64,000 nucleotides of DNA from Cyclobacteriaceae bacterium. Lineage in GTDB: Bacteria > Bacteroidota > Bacteroidia > Cytophagales > Cyclobacteriaceae. The number at the start of each line of letters is the position of its first letter. The first letter of the stretch is position 1. Both the position numbers and the translations under genes were made by a program. The DNA lies in assembly GCA_026003355.1 (NCBI GenBank), contig BPHC01000005.1, positions 1 through 64,000 on the forward strand, in the 5' to 3' direction. Shown in pieces: positions 37,951-44,624 of the stretch. The notes under the pieces were generated by a model. The model saw nothing but the letters and a program-made list of their open reading frames with translations, had not been told where the DNA came from and ran no database searches.

Positions 37951-39123
37951 TCAAATTTTTTCAACAACATTCTTAAATATTCTGCCCCACGATTCTATAG
38001 GTCCTAGATCTTTGCCCATTCTTACAATGATTACATTCTTCTCCGGGAAAATATATAGGTATTGCCCCAAGTGTCCCCAAGCTGAAATGATGTATGGTGT
38101 GAGTTTGTCACGACTATAAAGCCACCAAAAGTTTTCGTAGTAGATTTCTGAACCAAATTCATTAACGTTGTGGTTGGGGTCAATCAGGGTGCTTTTTGCA
38201 ATCCAACCCAAAGGGATAATTTGTTCATCATTCCACTTCCCATTGTTAAGAACTAGTCTTCCAAACTTGGCAAAGTCAATAGCACGAAGGTTCAGTCCAC
38301 TCTCCATTTTTGTCATCATGGACACCTCACTATCGGCACTCCATGAACCTGAGAATTCCATTCCAAGTTTATTCCAAATTGATTTCTCAAAGTATTTTGC
38401 CGGTGGCATGCCCGTAGCTTTTTCAAGAATCATTCCTACCAAGATTGGATTGTAGGAATTGTATTGAAATTTTTCACCAGGCTTATACTTTATTGGGAGC
38501 TGCATTACTTTTTCTCTCAACATAGGATGATAGTACGCTTTCGGTTTATCGCCCCAAGGCAAATCGTGGTCTTTAAATTGAATACCGCTACGCATGTCTG
38601 TCAGGTCGTTAATTTGAAGGCCATCGTATAGGTCGGAAACCTGCTTAAGTTCAGGCAGGTACTTTGTTACGGCATCATGCTCAGAAGTAATGTATCCGTC
38701 TCCAATTGCGCTGCCCAACAGTAAAGCGGTAATTGACTTGGCTGTTGAGAACGAAGTGTTAATTGATTCTCGGGTGTACCCTGAAGCGTAGTGTTCAAAC
38801 AGTATCGAATCGTTTCGGATGATTAAAAAAGCTGTTGTTTCAGATATTTGTATCAGATGTAGAAGGCTTACTTTTCTCTTACCCTGTTCGATGAGTAATT
38901 GTCCAATTTGGGTGTCAACCGAATGAGTAAAATGGAATGGTGTTTCTGATTGCGAGAACTCAAAGGCAGGGAACTTTTGATGGTCATTTATATCGGAAGC
39001 ACGCCACTTCATCCATCGACCCATGTATGTATTTGTGCTACAGGAAACATAGAAGAGACTTAGGAGGCTTATCAGGAATCCAATTCCTATCCACTTGTAG
39101 GCTATCGTTGTCTTTTTTTTCAT
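37951..39123 (-). CDS. Beta-lactamase-fold serine hydrolase, lipoprotein
   Basis: 390 residues. Lipoprotein-type leader IGFLISLLSLFYVSCST with Cys as likely lipid site. Class C beta-lactamase/DD-peptidase fold: nucleophile Ser and Lys in SFSTAKSIT (SxxK), tyrosine motif QYNSYNPILVG (YxN position), and a C-terminal GHLGQYLYIF strand in place of KTG. Substrate unknown; such proteins act as esterases, peptidases or penicillin-binding-like enzymes in the periplasm. A+T-richer than the backbone and followed by element E, so it appears to be cassette cargo. Confidence 0.85.
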   Translation of the reverse strand: MKKKTTIAYKWIGIGFLISLLSLFYVSCSTNTYMGRWMKWRASDINDHQKFPAFEFSQSETPFHFTHSVDTQIGQLLIEQGKRKVSLLHLIQISETTAFLIIRNDSILFEHYASGYTRESINTSFSTAKSITALLLGSAIGDGYITSEHDAVTKYLPELKQVSDLYDGLQINDLTDMRSGIQFKDHDLPWGDKPKAYYHPMLREKVMQLPIKYKPGEKFQYNSYNPILVGMILEKATGMPPAKYFEKSIWNKLGMEFSGSWSADSEVSMMTKMESGLNLRAIDFAKFGRLVLNNGKWNDEQIIPLGWIAKSTLIDPNHNVNEFGSEIYYENFWWLYSRDKLTPYIISAWGHLGQYLYIFPEKNVIIVRMGKDLGPIESWGRIFKNVVEKI

Positions 39124-39380
39124 AATTTCAATTACGTAAGGTCGAACAAAACTGCTTATTGTCCTGGTTCAATTGTCTGACACCATCAATTTCTCCATCG
39201 TGAATACATTATGTACTGAGAAGTAATGTCAAAAGTGTCACTTTGCTCTTTGTAGACCGAACTTTATTGTCTTGCGAGTAAATTCCAAGGTGAACTATTT
39301 TCGTGGAAATTTTAATTTTTCTCTTCTTTTTCTAGCAAGTTTTATTGTCCAAATAATCTATAATTATAGCGATAATAGGA
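39124..39380. other. A+T-rich upstream region of the serine hydrolase gene
   Basis: About 260 bases with no gene on either strand. It separates the core of element D from the hydrolase start and probably holds that gene's own promoter; no clear TAnnTTTG box was singled out. Confidence 0.4.
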
Positions 39381-39520
39381 TTGCCGCCAACGGTCTCGGC
39401 TATGAGTAGTTACGTGGGTTAGCACTAAACTTTGCAAGCACACACCAAGCTGAAAATCCGCAAGGATTTTCAGAAGTAGGCGAGAACAAGCAATTACTTA
39501 TAGCCATTTTTAGCTGCTGG
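39381..39520 (-). repeat. attC-like inverted-repeat element D
   Basis: Outer arms GGCTATGAGTAGTTACG (39398-39414) and CAATTACTTATAGCC (39491-39505) pair with few mismatches. An inner perfect 10-bp hairpin CTGAAAATCC / GGATTTTCAG with a GCAA loop spans 39450-39473. Its core, ATTGCCGCCAAC at 39380-39391, is identical over 12 bases to the orphan core at 44243-44254. It lies directly downstream of the DUF2306-like gene, overlapping its last codons. Confidence 0.7.
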
Positions 39521-40163
39521 CTTTTTTAAGATTTTTATTCTTGTGATTTTGTATCCATAATTCTATAACTCCAAAATGTAAAAGGAAACCGATTAGAAAT
39601 GAAATTCCCATTACTTCTTTTATGCTATGATTAGTAGTCACCATTCCAGTTATCATAATTAATCTAATGGTCGCAATAGAAAGAGATATAAAGAATATTC
39701 TTCTCACCCAATAACTATGTTCAATTATTTTTTTTGCTTTTATCGAAGTATATCCTTTGACTGTCGCATACAGGATATAGGTACCAAAAATTAAATTGGT
39801 AATTGTTTCCAGATAATTTCCAAAAGGTATGAATACCGCGATGGAAATTGCAGAAATCGAAACAATAAAACTAACGAGCAAAAACACTTTTCCGATAAAT
39901 CTGTGGATTTGGATATTTTTTTTCCTGAAGTATGAAATCAATTGGTATGAACCTGTCAGTAAAAAGATCATGCCAGCAATTACGTGTATATACATTATTA
40001 ATGAATTTTCGGCATAATGTAAATGGTGTGAATCTGGCTCAAAAATACTAGGATTTAATTTAGCTAATTGTAGATCACCTATTCTACCAATCGATTCTCC
40101 TAAAGAGAATAAAATCAATAGAGTTGAAATCCCGATTAATATTTTTGTAGCTATTTTGTTCAT
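39510..40163 (-). CDS. DUF2306-like membrane protein
   Basis: 217 residues with six hydrophobic helices. Helices 2 and 3 surround MYIHVIAGMIFLLTGSYQLI and IQIHRFIGKVFLL, a paired-histidine arrangement seen in DUF2306/YhhN-like putative haem- or quinone-related membrane proteins; that link is tentative. The ATG is 17 bases after the core of element C, and the stop runs into element D, so the gene fits exactly between two elements. Confidence 0.75.
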   Translation of the reverse strand: MNKIATKILIGISTLLILFSLGESIGRIGDLQLAKLNPSIFEPDSHHLHYAENSLIMYIHVIAGMIFLLTGSYQLISYFRKKNIQIHRFIGKVFLLVSFIVSISAISIAVFIPFGNYLETITNLIFGTYILYATVKGYTSIKAKKIIEHSYWVRRIFFISLSIATIRLIMITGMVTTNHSIKEVMGISFLIGFLLHFGVIELWIQNHKNKNLKKASS

Positions 40164-40167
40164 TGAG

Positions 40168-40312
40168 CTTGCAGCTAACGTTTCGGGGCTTGCCGAAGGC
40201 TGGGCATTTCAGCACTGCCGTTCATTTGAAAAACTAATGTTTGGTTAAGCACAAAACTGTCATAGAAGCTCGCCAACCCCGCTTTTGGCAAGCCCTTGTA
40301 ATGGGCATGTGC
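40168..40312 (-). repeat. attC-like inverted-repeat element C
   Basis: Left arm GGGCTTGCCGAAGGCTGGG (from 40186) and right arm CCCCGCTTTTGGCAAGCCC (40277-40295) pair at 15 of 19 positions. The core on the plus strand is CAGCTAACGTTTCGGGG (40172-40188), i.e. AAACGTTAGCTG in gene orientation, 17 bases ahead of the next ATG. Confidence 0.7.
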
Positions 40313-40394
40313 TTCCTTTCAGTCGTCCAGTTGCCGTGTCTGTATATGTCTGCTATCTGCATTGTTGGTTTGTGTGTCGGGTATTTTAATTTTT

Positions 40395-40643
40395 TTAAGA
40401 GGAAGGGAAAAAATATTTTGAAATTCTTTTAGGGTGGGGGCAGGCACACTCTTTTGCAAAGCTTTGGTGGTGCCGTTGGTTTGTGCGGCTTTGCAAATGT
40501 GCCAAATGTGTAGTGGCAGAAATTATTAAAAATGCGAAGCGGTCGGCCTTTTTATTTTCAGGACCGTCCGTAAAGTCAGTTTGTGTACATGTATGTCTGT
40601 CGTTACTCGTCATTGTCAATGTGTCTGTTGTCCTGTTTTGCAT
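40395..40643 (-). CDS. Doubtful short open frame in the third cassette
   Basis: 82 codons beginning at an ATG nine bases after the core of element B. The product is rich in Thr, His and Arg with no hydrophobic core, signal or motif, and an inverted repeat (40443-40503) runs through it. It is the only same-strand frame in the cassette between elements B and C, but it may not encode protein; a non-coding cassette is at least as likely. Confidence 0.2.
   Translation of the reverse strand: MQNRTTDTLTMTSNDRHTCTQTDFTDGPENKKADRFAFLIISATTHLAHLQSRTNQRHHQSFAKECACPHPKRISKYFFPSS
40443..40503. repeat. Inverted repeat inside the small cassette
   Basis: GGCACACTCTTTTGCAAAGC (40443-40462) pairs with GCTTTGCAAATGTGCC (40488-40503) around a 25-base loop. 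It is not followed by a T run in either direction, so it is not an obvious terminator. It could be the fold of a structured RNA or a second, shorter recombination site. Confidence 0.5.
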
Positions 40644-40777
40644 GCCCGCTAACGTTTTGGGTTTGTTTAGTGGCGGATAAATCCGTTGGATTTATCCGCC
40701 TGCACGAATATACTAAATTTGAATACACTACGGGCGACTGTGCCGCCCGCCATTAAACAAACCCGGTGTTGTGCACA
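40642..40777 (-). repeat. attC-like inverted-repeat element B
   Basis: Outer arms GGGTTTGTTTAGTGGCGG (40658-40675) and CCGCCATTAAACAAACCC (40746-40763) pair with one mismatch. Inside is a perfect 13-bp hairpin GGCGGATAAATCC / GGATTTATCCGCC with a GTT loop (40671-40699). In gene orientation it starts TGTGCACAACACCGGG and ends CAAAACGTTAGCGGGCATG. It starts six bases after the stop of the 99-residue membrane gene. Confidence 0.75.
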
Positions 40778-40782
40778 GTTTT

Positions 40783-41070
40783 TTACAAGTCTTCCGGTTT
40801 GTTGGCCTTATAAAGCCAGTACGAAATAGAAATAAAAAGTGTCAAAATTAGTATTGTTACCCTAGTCATCAATACTCTCCAGTTTTTGCTTCTTAAATCT
40901 CTTATCAGTAGCCAAATGAATAATATCACCAATAACGGCAAGCAAATGACTAACCAAAACCACCCAAGATAATTGGGGGTATATACTGCCATTTTATATT
41001 CTGATGGTATGAAGAATAAGATAAAAGAAATTGCTAATGCTATATAAAATATAAAATTGAGCTTTTTCAT
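40783..41070 (-). CDS. Small membrane protein of unknown function
   Basis: 95 residues (MKKLNFIFYIALAISFILFF start at 41070; an ATG four codons earlier is possible) with three membrane helices separated by short charged loops. No family recognised. It lies between a decayed gene and element B on the same strand and is A+T-rich, so it looks like the intact passenger of this cassette. Confidence 0.6.
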   Translation of the reverse strand: MKKLNFIFYIALAISFILFFIPSEYKMAVYTPNYLGWFWLVICLPLLVILFIWLLIRDLRSKNWRVLMTRVTILILTLFISISYWLYKANKPEDL

Positions 41071-41093
41071 AGGCATTGACACTAAACTATTAA

Positions 41094-41560
41094 TTAATTA
41101 CAGCCTAAATCACTTATTGGCTTTTCTCCATTTAGTACTCTATCTACTTTGTCCCAGTCAGGTCGATATTTGACTGGCTTATTAACGATTGCACTCCCAC
41201 CATTAGTACTAGTAAACTCTTTAAATTTACTTTGGAAGCTAGACCATAATGCATCGGCACGCGCAAATGGAGATCCAGCGCTAATCATGTATGCTGAGTT
41301 CTCAATTAGATTTGAGTAAAATCTATCCACACCGCGAACGAAAAAGTTATAACTCCCATTTCCGTTAGTTTCAAAGCCGAATTGTCTTGTGCTAACTCTC
41401 TACTTTGACACCATGCTCAAGTCTAACTTCGTCTACAAAGTTTCTATGAATATCAAATTGTCTAAGTAATGCCTGAGTATGTTCTAAGGTCTAGTTTATT
41501 GAGATTTTTAAATAGCCATGTAGTATTAGGTTTATATTGCAGTATCTATTGAAATACACC
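41094..41560 (-). pseudogene. Decayed gene of unknown function, several frame breaks
   Basis: Consecutive coherent segments lie in different frames on the minus strand: PNTTWLFKNLNKLDLRTYSG, then TLEHTQALLRQFDIHRNFVD through HGVKVES, then STRQFGFETNGNGSYNFFVR through GEKPISDLGCN ending at 41094. Composition resembles the C-terminal part of a polymorphic-toxin or similar exported protein, but no motif is decisive. Unlike the single-base breaks elsewhere, several disruptions point to real decay. Confidence 0.5.
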
Positions 41561-41753
41561 ATTCTCCTTAACGGAAATGATTAGATTTTCGAAAATTAAG
41601 CTGTCGTAAGTTCTACTAAGCGTTAATGTGAATCTAGTCCGGTTATTTATAGTGTCTTTTAACTTAAGAGCCTCAGACAGATTGATTTCGCCAAAGTCAG
41701 TCGATAAGGAACGGCCAGCGGGATGTTGGCGGTTCGTGCTTCTTCTTTGTCTT
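41561..41753 (-). other. Debris with a truncated element core after the AIPR gene
   Basis: About 190 bases downstream of AIPR. Positions 41725-41733 (GTTGGCGGT; ACCGCCAAC in gene orientation) repeat the opening motif of the attC-like elements at the expected place behind the gene, but the remainder of an element is missing. A short frame here (41546-41779, ending in VKENGVFQ) may be part of the decayed neighbour. Confidence 0.4.
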
Positions 41754-43511
41754 TTAGTCTGCTGCCCATCTGTATTCAAAGTCTTCAGGATTTAATTCAA
41801 GAGTTGTAGTCAAACGGTTTTTTATTTCTTGTCCGCCCGGCATGAGGGGAAGCATACTGAAATAGTTTCTAATCGCACCATTTATTCCTGCTAAACAACT
41901 TTTTGCTTTAATCCAATTGTGCGGACTGAAAACTCTGTTTTGAGGTTGTGGTTCATTGGCTGCTGCTTCAAGTGCCATATTTAAGCTCACACCCGCAATT
42001 TTTATTATCTCTCCAACCATTCCCGCTTCCTTTGCTTTTTCATAACACTTGATTGGAAATGGAACTCTTTCAGCTTGGTTATTTGAAATTGAAAAGCACA
42101 TTGATACCGCATATAAATGGTGATAAGGCGCATATGCTTTCATTGCTAACAAAGTCTCATTTAGCCCGAGTGGATTTTCTTTTCCCCATGTTTTCAGAAT
42201 TTCTTGATAGAAGAAGTTAAGTGCCTGTGCATTTTCAGGTTTATATTCTCTTTTGAACAGTTGCTCAAAGTATTTGTCAAAAATTTTCGTTTCGCTATAT
42301 GATATGTTTGGTCTTTGGGAATGCCAAGCAATTAAAAATTTACCCAAGTCTGAAAAGTCAAGAACGTAGGATTTGTCTTTGTCGGCTGGGGGAACTTCCC
42401 CACGCTTTGTAATAAAGTATCCTTGTGCATATTTCTGCTCAAATTGCTTTTTAATGTTTAAAACTCGCTTGTCGTTACTTCTTAAATCTCTTGGTTTTAC
42501 GGCACTTTGAGAGTTTGTGTTAATACTTATTCTGTCTGCTCTGTCTCGTTGGGGGATTTCATAGAAGCGGAAAAGAACGTAAGTGTCTTCAAGTGTTTTG
42601 ACCTTTTCGCTGCAACTTAAAATCGTATTTAAAGATTGACAGCCGTTGACAACACTAAGTCCATGTAGTTTTAACTGATTATCTTTCTTTTCCATTCTGT
42701 TGCAAATAGCGGTAATGCCATTATGAAAAAAGAAAAAGTCTTTGTGTTTGTCACTGTAAATTGTTTGTCTGATACCTTTATTTACAGTATTACTCAGGCC
42801 TAAGCTCTGCCTGACATTTTTTTGAAAGAGAGTTCCATCTTTTATACCTGGTATTTTTATGCACTCCTTCAACGGAAGTGCGCCAATAGCAACTTGGGTG
42901 TTTGCTAATGTTTCATACATAAAGTGCCCTGCTGAAAGGTCTATTACATGGTTTATGGAAGGATTTTCCTTTTCAAGTGCAAGGTCATAACGTCTTTTGA
43001 TTTCGTCACTGTCTATGACAGAAATTGAATAAATTAAATCGTCTTTCTCTGATAAGTCCACAAGCTGTTGTTGAAAGGTCGCAAGGTCATTTTTAGCTGC
43101 TGCCGTTAAGTCTCCTGTGGTTATCAATTCAAAGGCAATTTCATAGTCGTCTTCTAATGCTCTTGCAACGTCTGATAATTTCCTTTTCAGTTTGTTGTTC
43201 CCAACTTCTTGAAGTCTAACAAGGTCACGTAATTGTATCCATGATGATAAAACTTCTCTCAAAGGTTCAGCGTCAACCGCTGTTCCACCAATGAACTTTC
43301 CCTGAAGAATGAAAATGGTGTTTTTATCATCGTCAATTACTATGGCATCTATCTGTTTGTCGTCAGCACCATCGGTAATGTCGTCTCGGGTTTCTACCAT
43401 GTCACGTAAGTGAACATTACGTAAATACCAAGCCACAAATCTTTGTCCGTTGTTGGGGAAATTATCCTGATAGTAGGGTGTTTTTATTTCTTCGTTAATC
43501 TGTTCAAACAT
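41754..43511 (-). CDS. AIPR family protein (abortive infection phage resistance)
   Basis: 585 residues matching the AIPR family (PF10592), implicated in phage abortive infection. The N-terminal part has an acidic/Gln-Lys pattern GADDKQIDAIVID followed by FILQGKF, reminiscent of a PD-(D/E)xK nuclease core. The family hallmark appears as NKGIRQTIYSDKHKDFFFFH followed by NGITAICN, and LHGLSVVNGCQSLNTI. The C-terminal half is helical. ATG at 43511 lies 54 bases after the core of element A. No partner gene is adjacent, so it would act alone. A+T-rich cassette cargo. Confidence 0.88.
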   Translation of the reverse strand: MFEQINEEIKTPYYQDNFPNNGQRFVAWYLRNVHLRDMVETRDDITDGADDKQIDAIVIDDDKNTIFILQGKFIGGTAVDAEPLREVLSSWIQLRDLVRLQEVGNNKLKRKLSDVARALEDDYEIAFELITTGDLTAAAKNDLATFQQQLVDLSEKDDLIYSISVIDSDEIKRRYDLALEKENPSINHVIDLSAGHFMYETLANTQVAIGALPLKECIKIPGIKDGTLFQKNVRQSLGLSNTVNKGIRQTIYSDKHKDFFFFHNGITAICNRMEKKDNQLKLHGLSVVNGCQSLNTILSCSEKVKTLEDTYVLFRFYEIPQRDRADRISINTNSQSAVKPRDLRSNDKRVLNIKKQFEQKYAQGYFITKRGEVPPADKDKSYVLDFSDLGKFLIAWHSQRPNISYSETKIFDKYFEQLFKREYKPENAQALNFFYQEILKTWGKENPLGLNETLLAMKAYAPYHHLYAVSMCFSISNNQAERVPFPIKCYEKAKEAGMVGEIIKIAGVSLNMALEAAANEPQPQNRVFSPHNWIKAKSCLAGINGAIRNYFSMLPLMPGGQEIKNRLTTTLELNPEDFEYRWAAD

Positions 43512-43556
43512 ATTTTATGTCGTTGTTGATTGTTTACTGTGTCGTTTTTTAGCATG

Positions 43557-43690
43557 ACCGCCAACGTTTGTGTTTGCGCAGTGGTGGGCTTCCGAAGCCG
43601 CCACTGTCCGCGTGGGCAAACGTTGAACGAAGATAACACTTTGAACTTACACGTCACCCCACCATTGCGCAAACATTTTGTTGGCGGCAG
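43557..43690 (-). repeat. attC-like inverted-repeat element A
   Basis: Left part from 43557 (ACCGCCAACGTTTGTGTTTG, then CGCAGTGGTGGG) and right part 43657-43689 (CCCCACCATTGCGCAAAC then ATTTTGTTGGCGGCA) form long imperfect arms. A small hairpin GTGG..GGCTTC-C-GAAGCC..CCAC occupies 43581-43604. In gene orientation it opens GCCGCCAACAAAATG and closes AAACGTTGGCGGTCATG. It begins 18 bases after the stop of the SnoaL-like gene. Confidence 0.75.
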
Positions 43691-43707
43691 TTTTCAACGT
43701 CACGATA

Positions 43708-44281
43708 TCATTTCTTTTCTGAAATGTCTTGATGGTTGTAACTTATGTCCCGTGCTATTTGCCACTTGTCACCGGTCAACCTAAGTATCCATATAAAGTC
43801 GGATGACCCACTTTTGGTCCTTGCCCCAGTTTTCTTACTAACCGCAATAAAATCAATTGTCCCTGTAATTACCGCACCGTATACCTGATCATTTTTAGTT
43901 TTTAGCTCCTGAATTCTCAAATCCCCGATAATCTCAGCATTAACAAATGGTACGTCCGGTGACGCTGTCCAGTCACAAAATTTTTTCGACTGTACGCCTA
44001 AATCAGTTTTTTCCGTTAATAAGCCCTGCCAAGTCGTGATAAACCTCAATGTCGTCAGTGCACAATTCTAAAATCTTGTCAACATTGCAATTGTTGTATT
44101 GCTCAAAATAGTCTTTCGTGAATTTAGTCAATAAGTCCTTTGTTGATTTGGCTTGAGCATTAACTAATTCTGAAGTCAGAATAACTAAAGTCACTATTAG
44201 AGAAGTCCTCGTAATGTCGTTTAGAATTTTTGCCCAACGAAAATTGCCGCCAACTCCGAAATATACGAAAGTTTTAACCAT
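43708..44281 (-). CDS. SnoaL/DUF4440-like exported protein, frame interrupted once
   Basis: The joined product has a signal-like hydrophobic stretch (TSLIVTLVILTSELVNAQ) and an NTF2-like domain: KDYFEQYNNCNVDKILELCT then DDIEVYHDLAGLI, continued in another frame by TDLGVQSKKFCDW through GDKWQIARDISYNHQ. The switch is at the T6 run 44007-44012 (A6 in the coding strand); with five A the reading is continuous. Start at 44281 is uncertain because a repeat core (44243-44254) lies inside the 5' end. Function unknown; NTF2-like folds serve many small-molecule enzymes. Confidence 0.65.
44243..44254 (-). repeat. Orphan attC-type core
   Basis: ATTGCCGCCAAC, identical to the core of element D (39380-39391). 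In gene orientation it reads GTTGGCGGCAAT. No complementary second arm was found beside it, so it marks the upstream edge of the first cassette, either an attI-like half or the left-over end of a lost cassette. Confidence 0.5.
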
Positions 44282-44355
44282 TTTTATTTCACCTGTCACA
44301 AGAACTTTAACTATCACAATATCAATAGTTTAGCCATTAAAAAGAATTTCTTATA

Positions 44356-44443
44356 ACGGATATCCGTATTTCGGTTTATGTGTTAATTTGTTACCTGGTG
44401 TAACAAATTACGGGGTATCAGATATTTCGAAATACCAGGTGTA
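44356..44443. repeat. Cluster of palindromes and direct repeats at the array's upstream edge
   Basis: Within 90 bases: palindrome ACGGATATCCGT (44356-44367); stem AATTTGTTAC / GTAACAAATT with a CTGGT loop (44385-44409); palindrome TATTTCGAAATA (44423-44434); and an 11-base direct repeat, TACCTGGTGTA (44392) and TACCAGGTGTA (44433), whose starts are 41 bases apart. Such spacing suits protein binding on one face of DNA. Candidate regulatory or recombination site. Confidence 0.55.
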
Positions 44444-44461
44444 GCCCGCAGAAATAAATGT

Positions 44462-44599
44462 TTAGTTCCGTTTGTTTACCCGAAAAACCGAAGACGCATA
44501 TTTCACCCGAATCAAATACAGCCCCTGGGCATCGGCATTAGCACCTGCCATTCTGCGATCTTTCTTTTGGATGATTTTTTTAAAATCATCTATACTATT
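44462..44599 (-). pseudogene. truA: 3' remnant of truA (tRNA pseudouridine synthase A)
   Basis: About 45 codons on the minus strand read NSIDDFKKIIQKKDRRMAGA then NADAQGLYLIRVKYASSVF, with the stop at 44462. The pattern KDR..AG..A.AQGLYLIRV.Y is the C-terminal signature of TruA (compare the AKDR...A.A.GLYLV.V.YP tail of the E. coli enzyme). An in-frame stop at 44609-44611 and the TPM gene just upstream show that the rest of the gene is missing. Part of a breakpoint at the edge of the accessory region. Confidence 0.65.
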
Positions 44600-44624
44600 T
44601 TTAAGTTTTTAAGTGCAAACCCGG

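Noticed and set aside
40671-40699. Perfect 13-bp hairpin as a transcription terminator
   Set aside because: No T run follows on either strand, and it is nested within the longer arms of element B.
37746-43690. CRISPR array
   Set aside because: The repeats are long, inverted, separated by genes and differ in the middle; there are no short direct repeats with regular spacers or cas genes.
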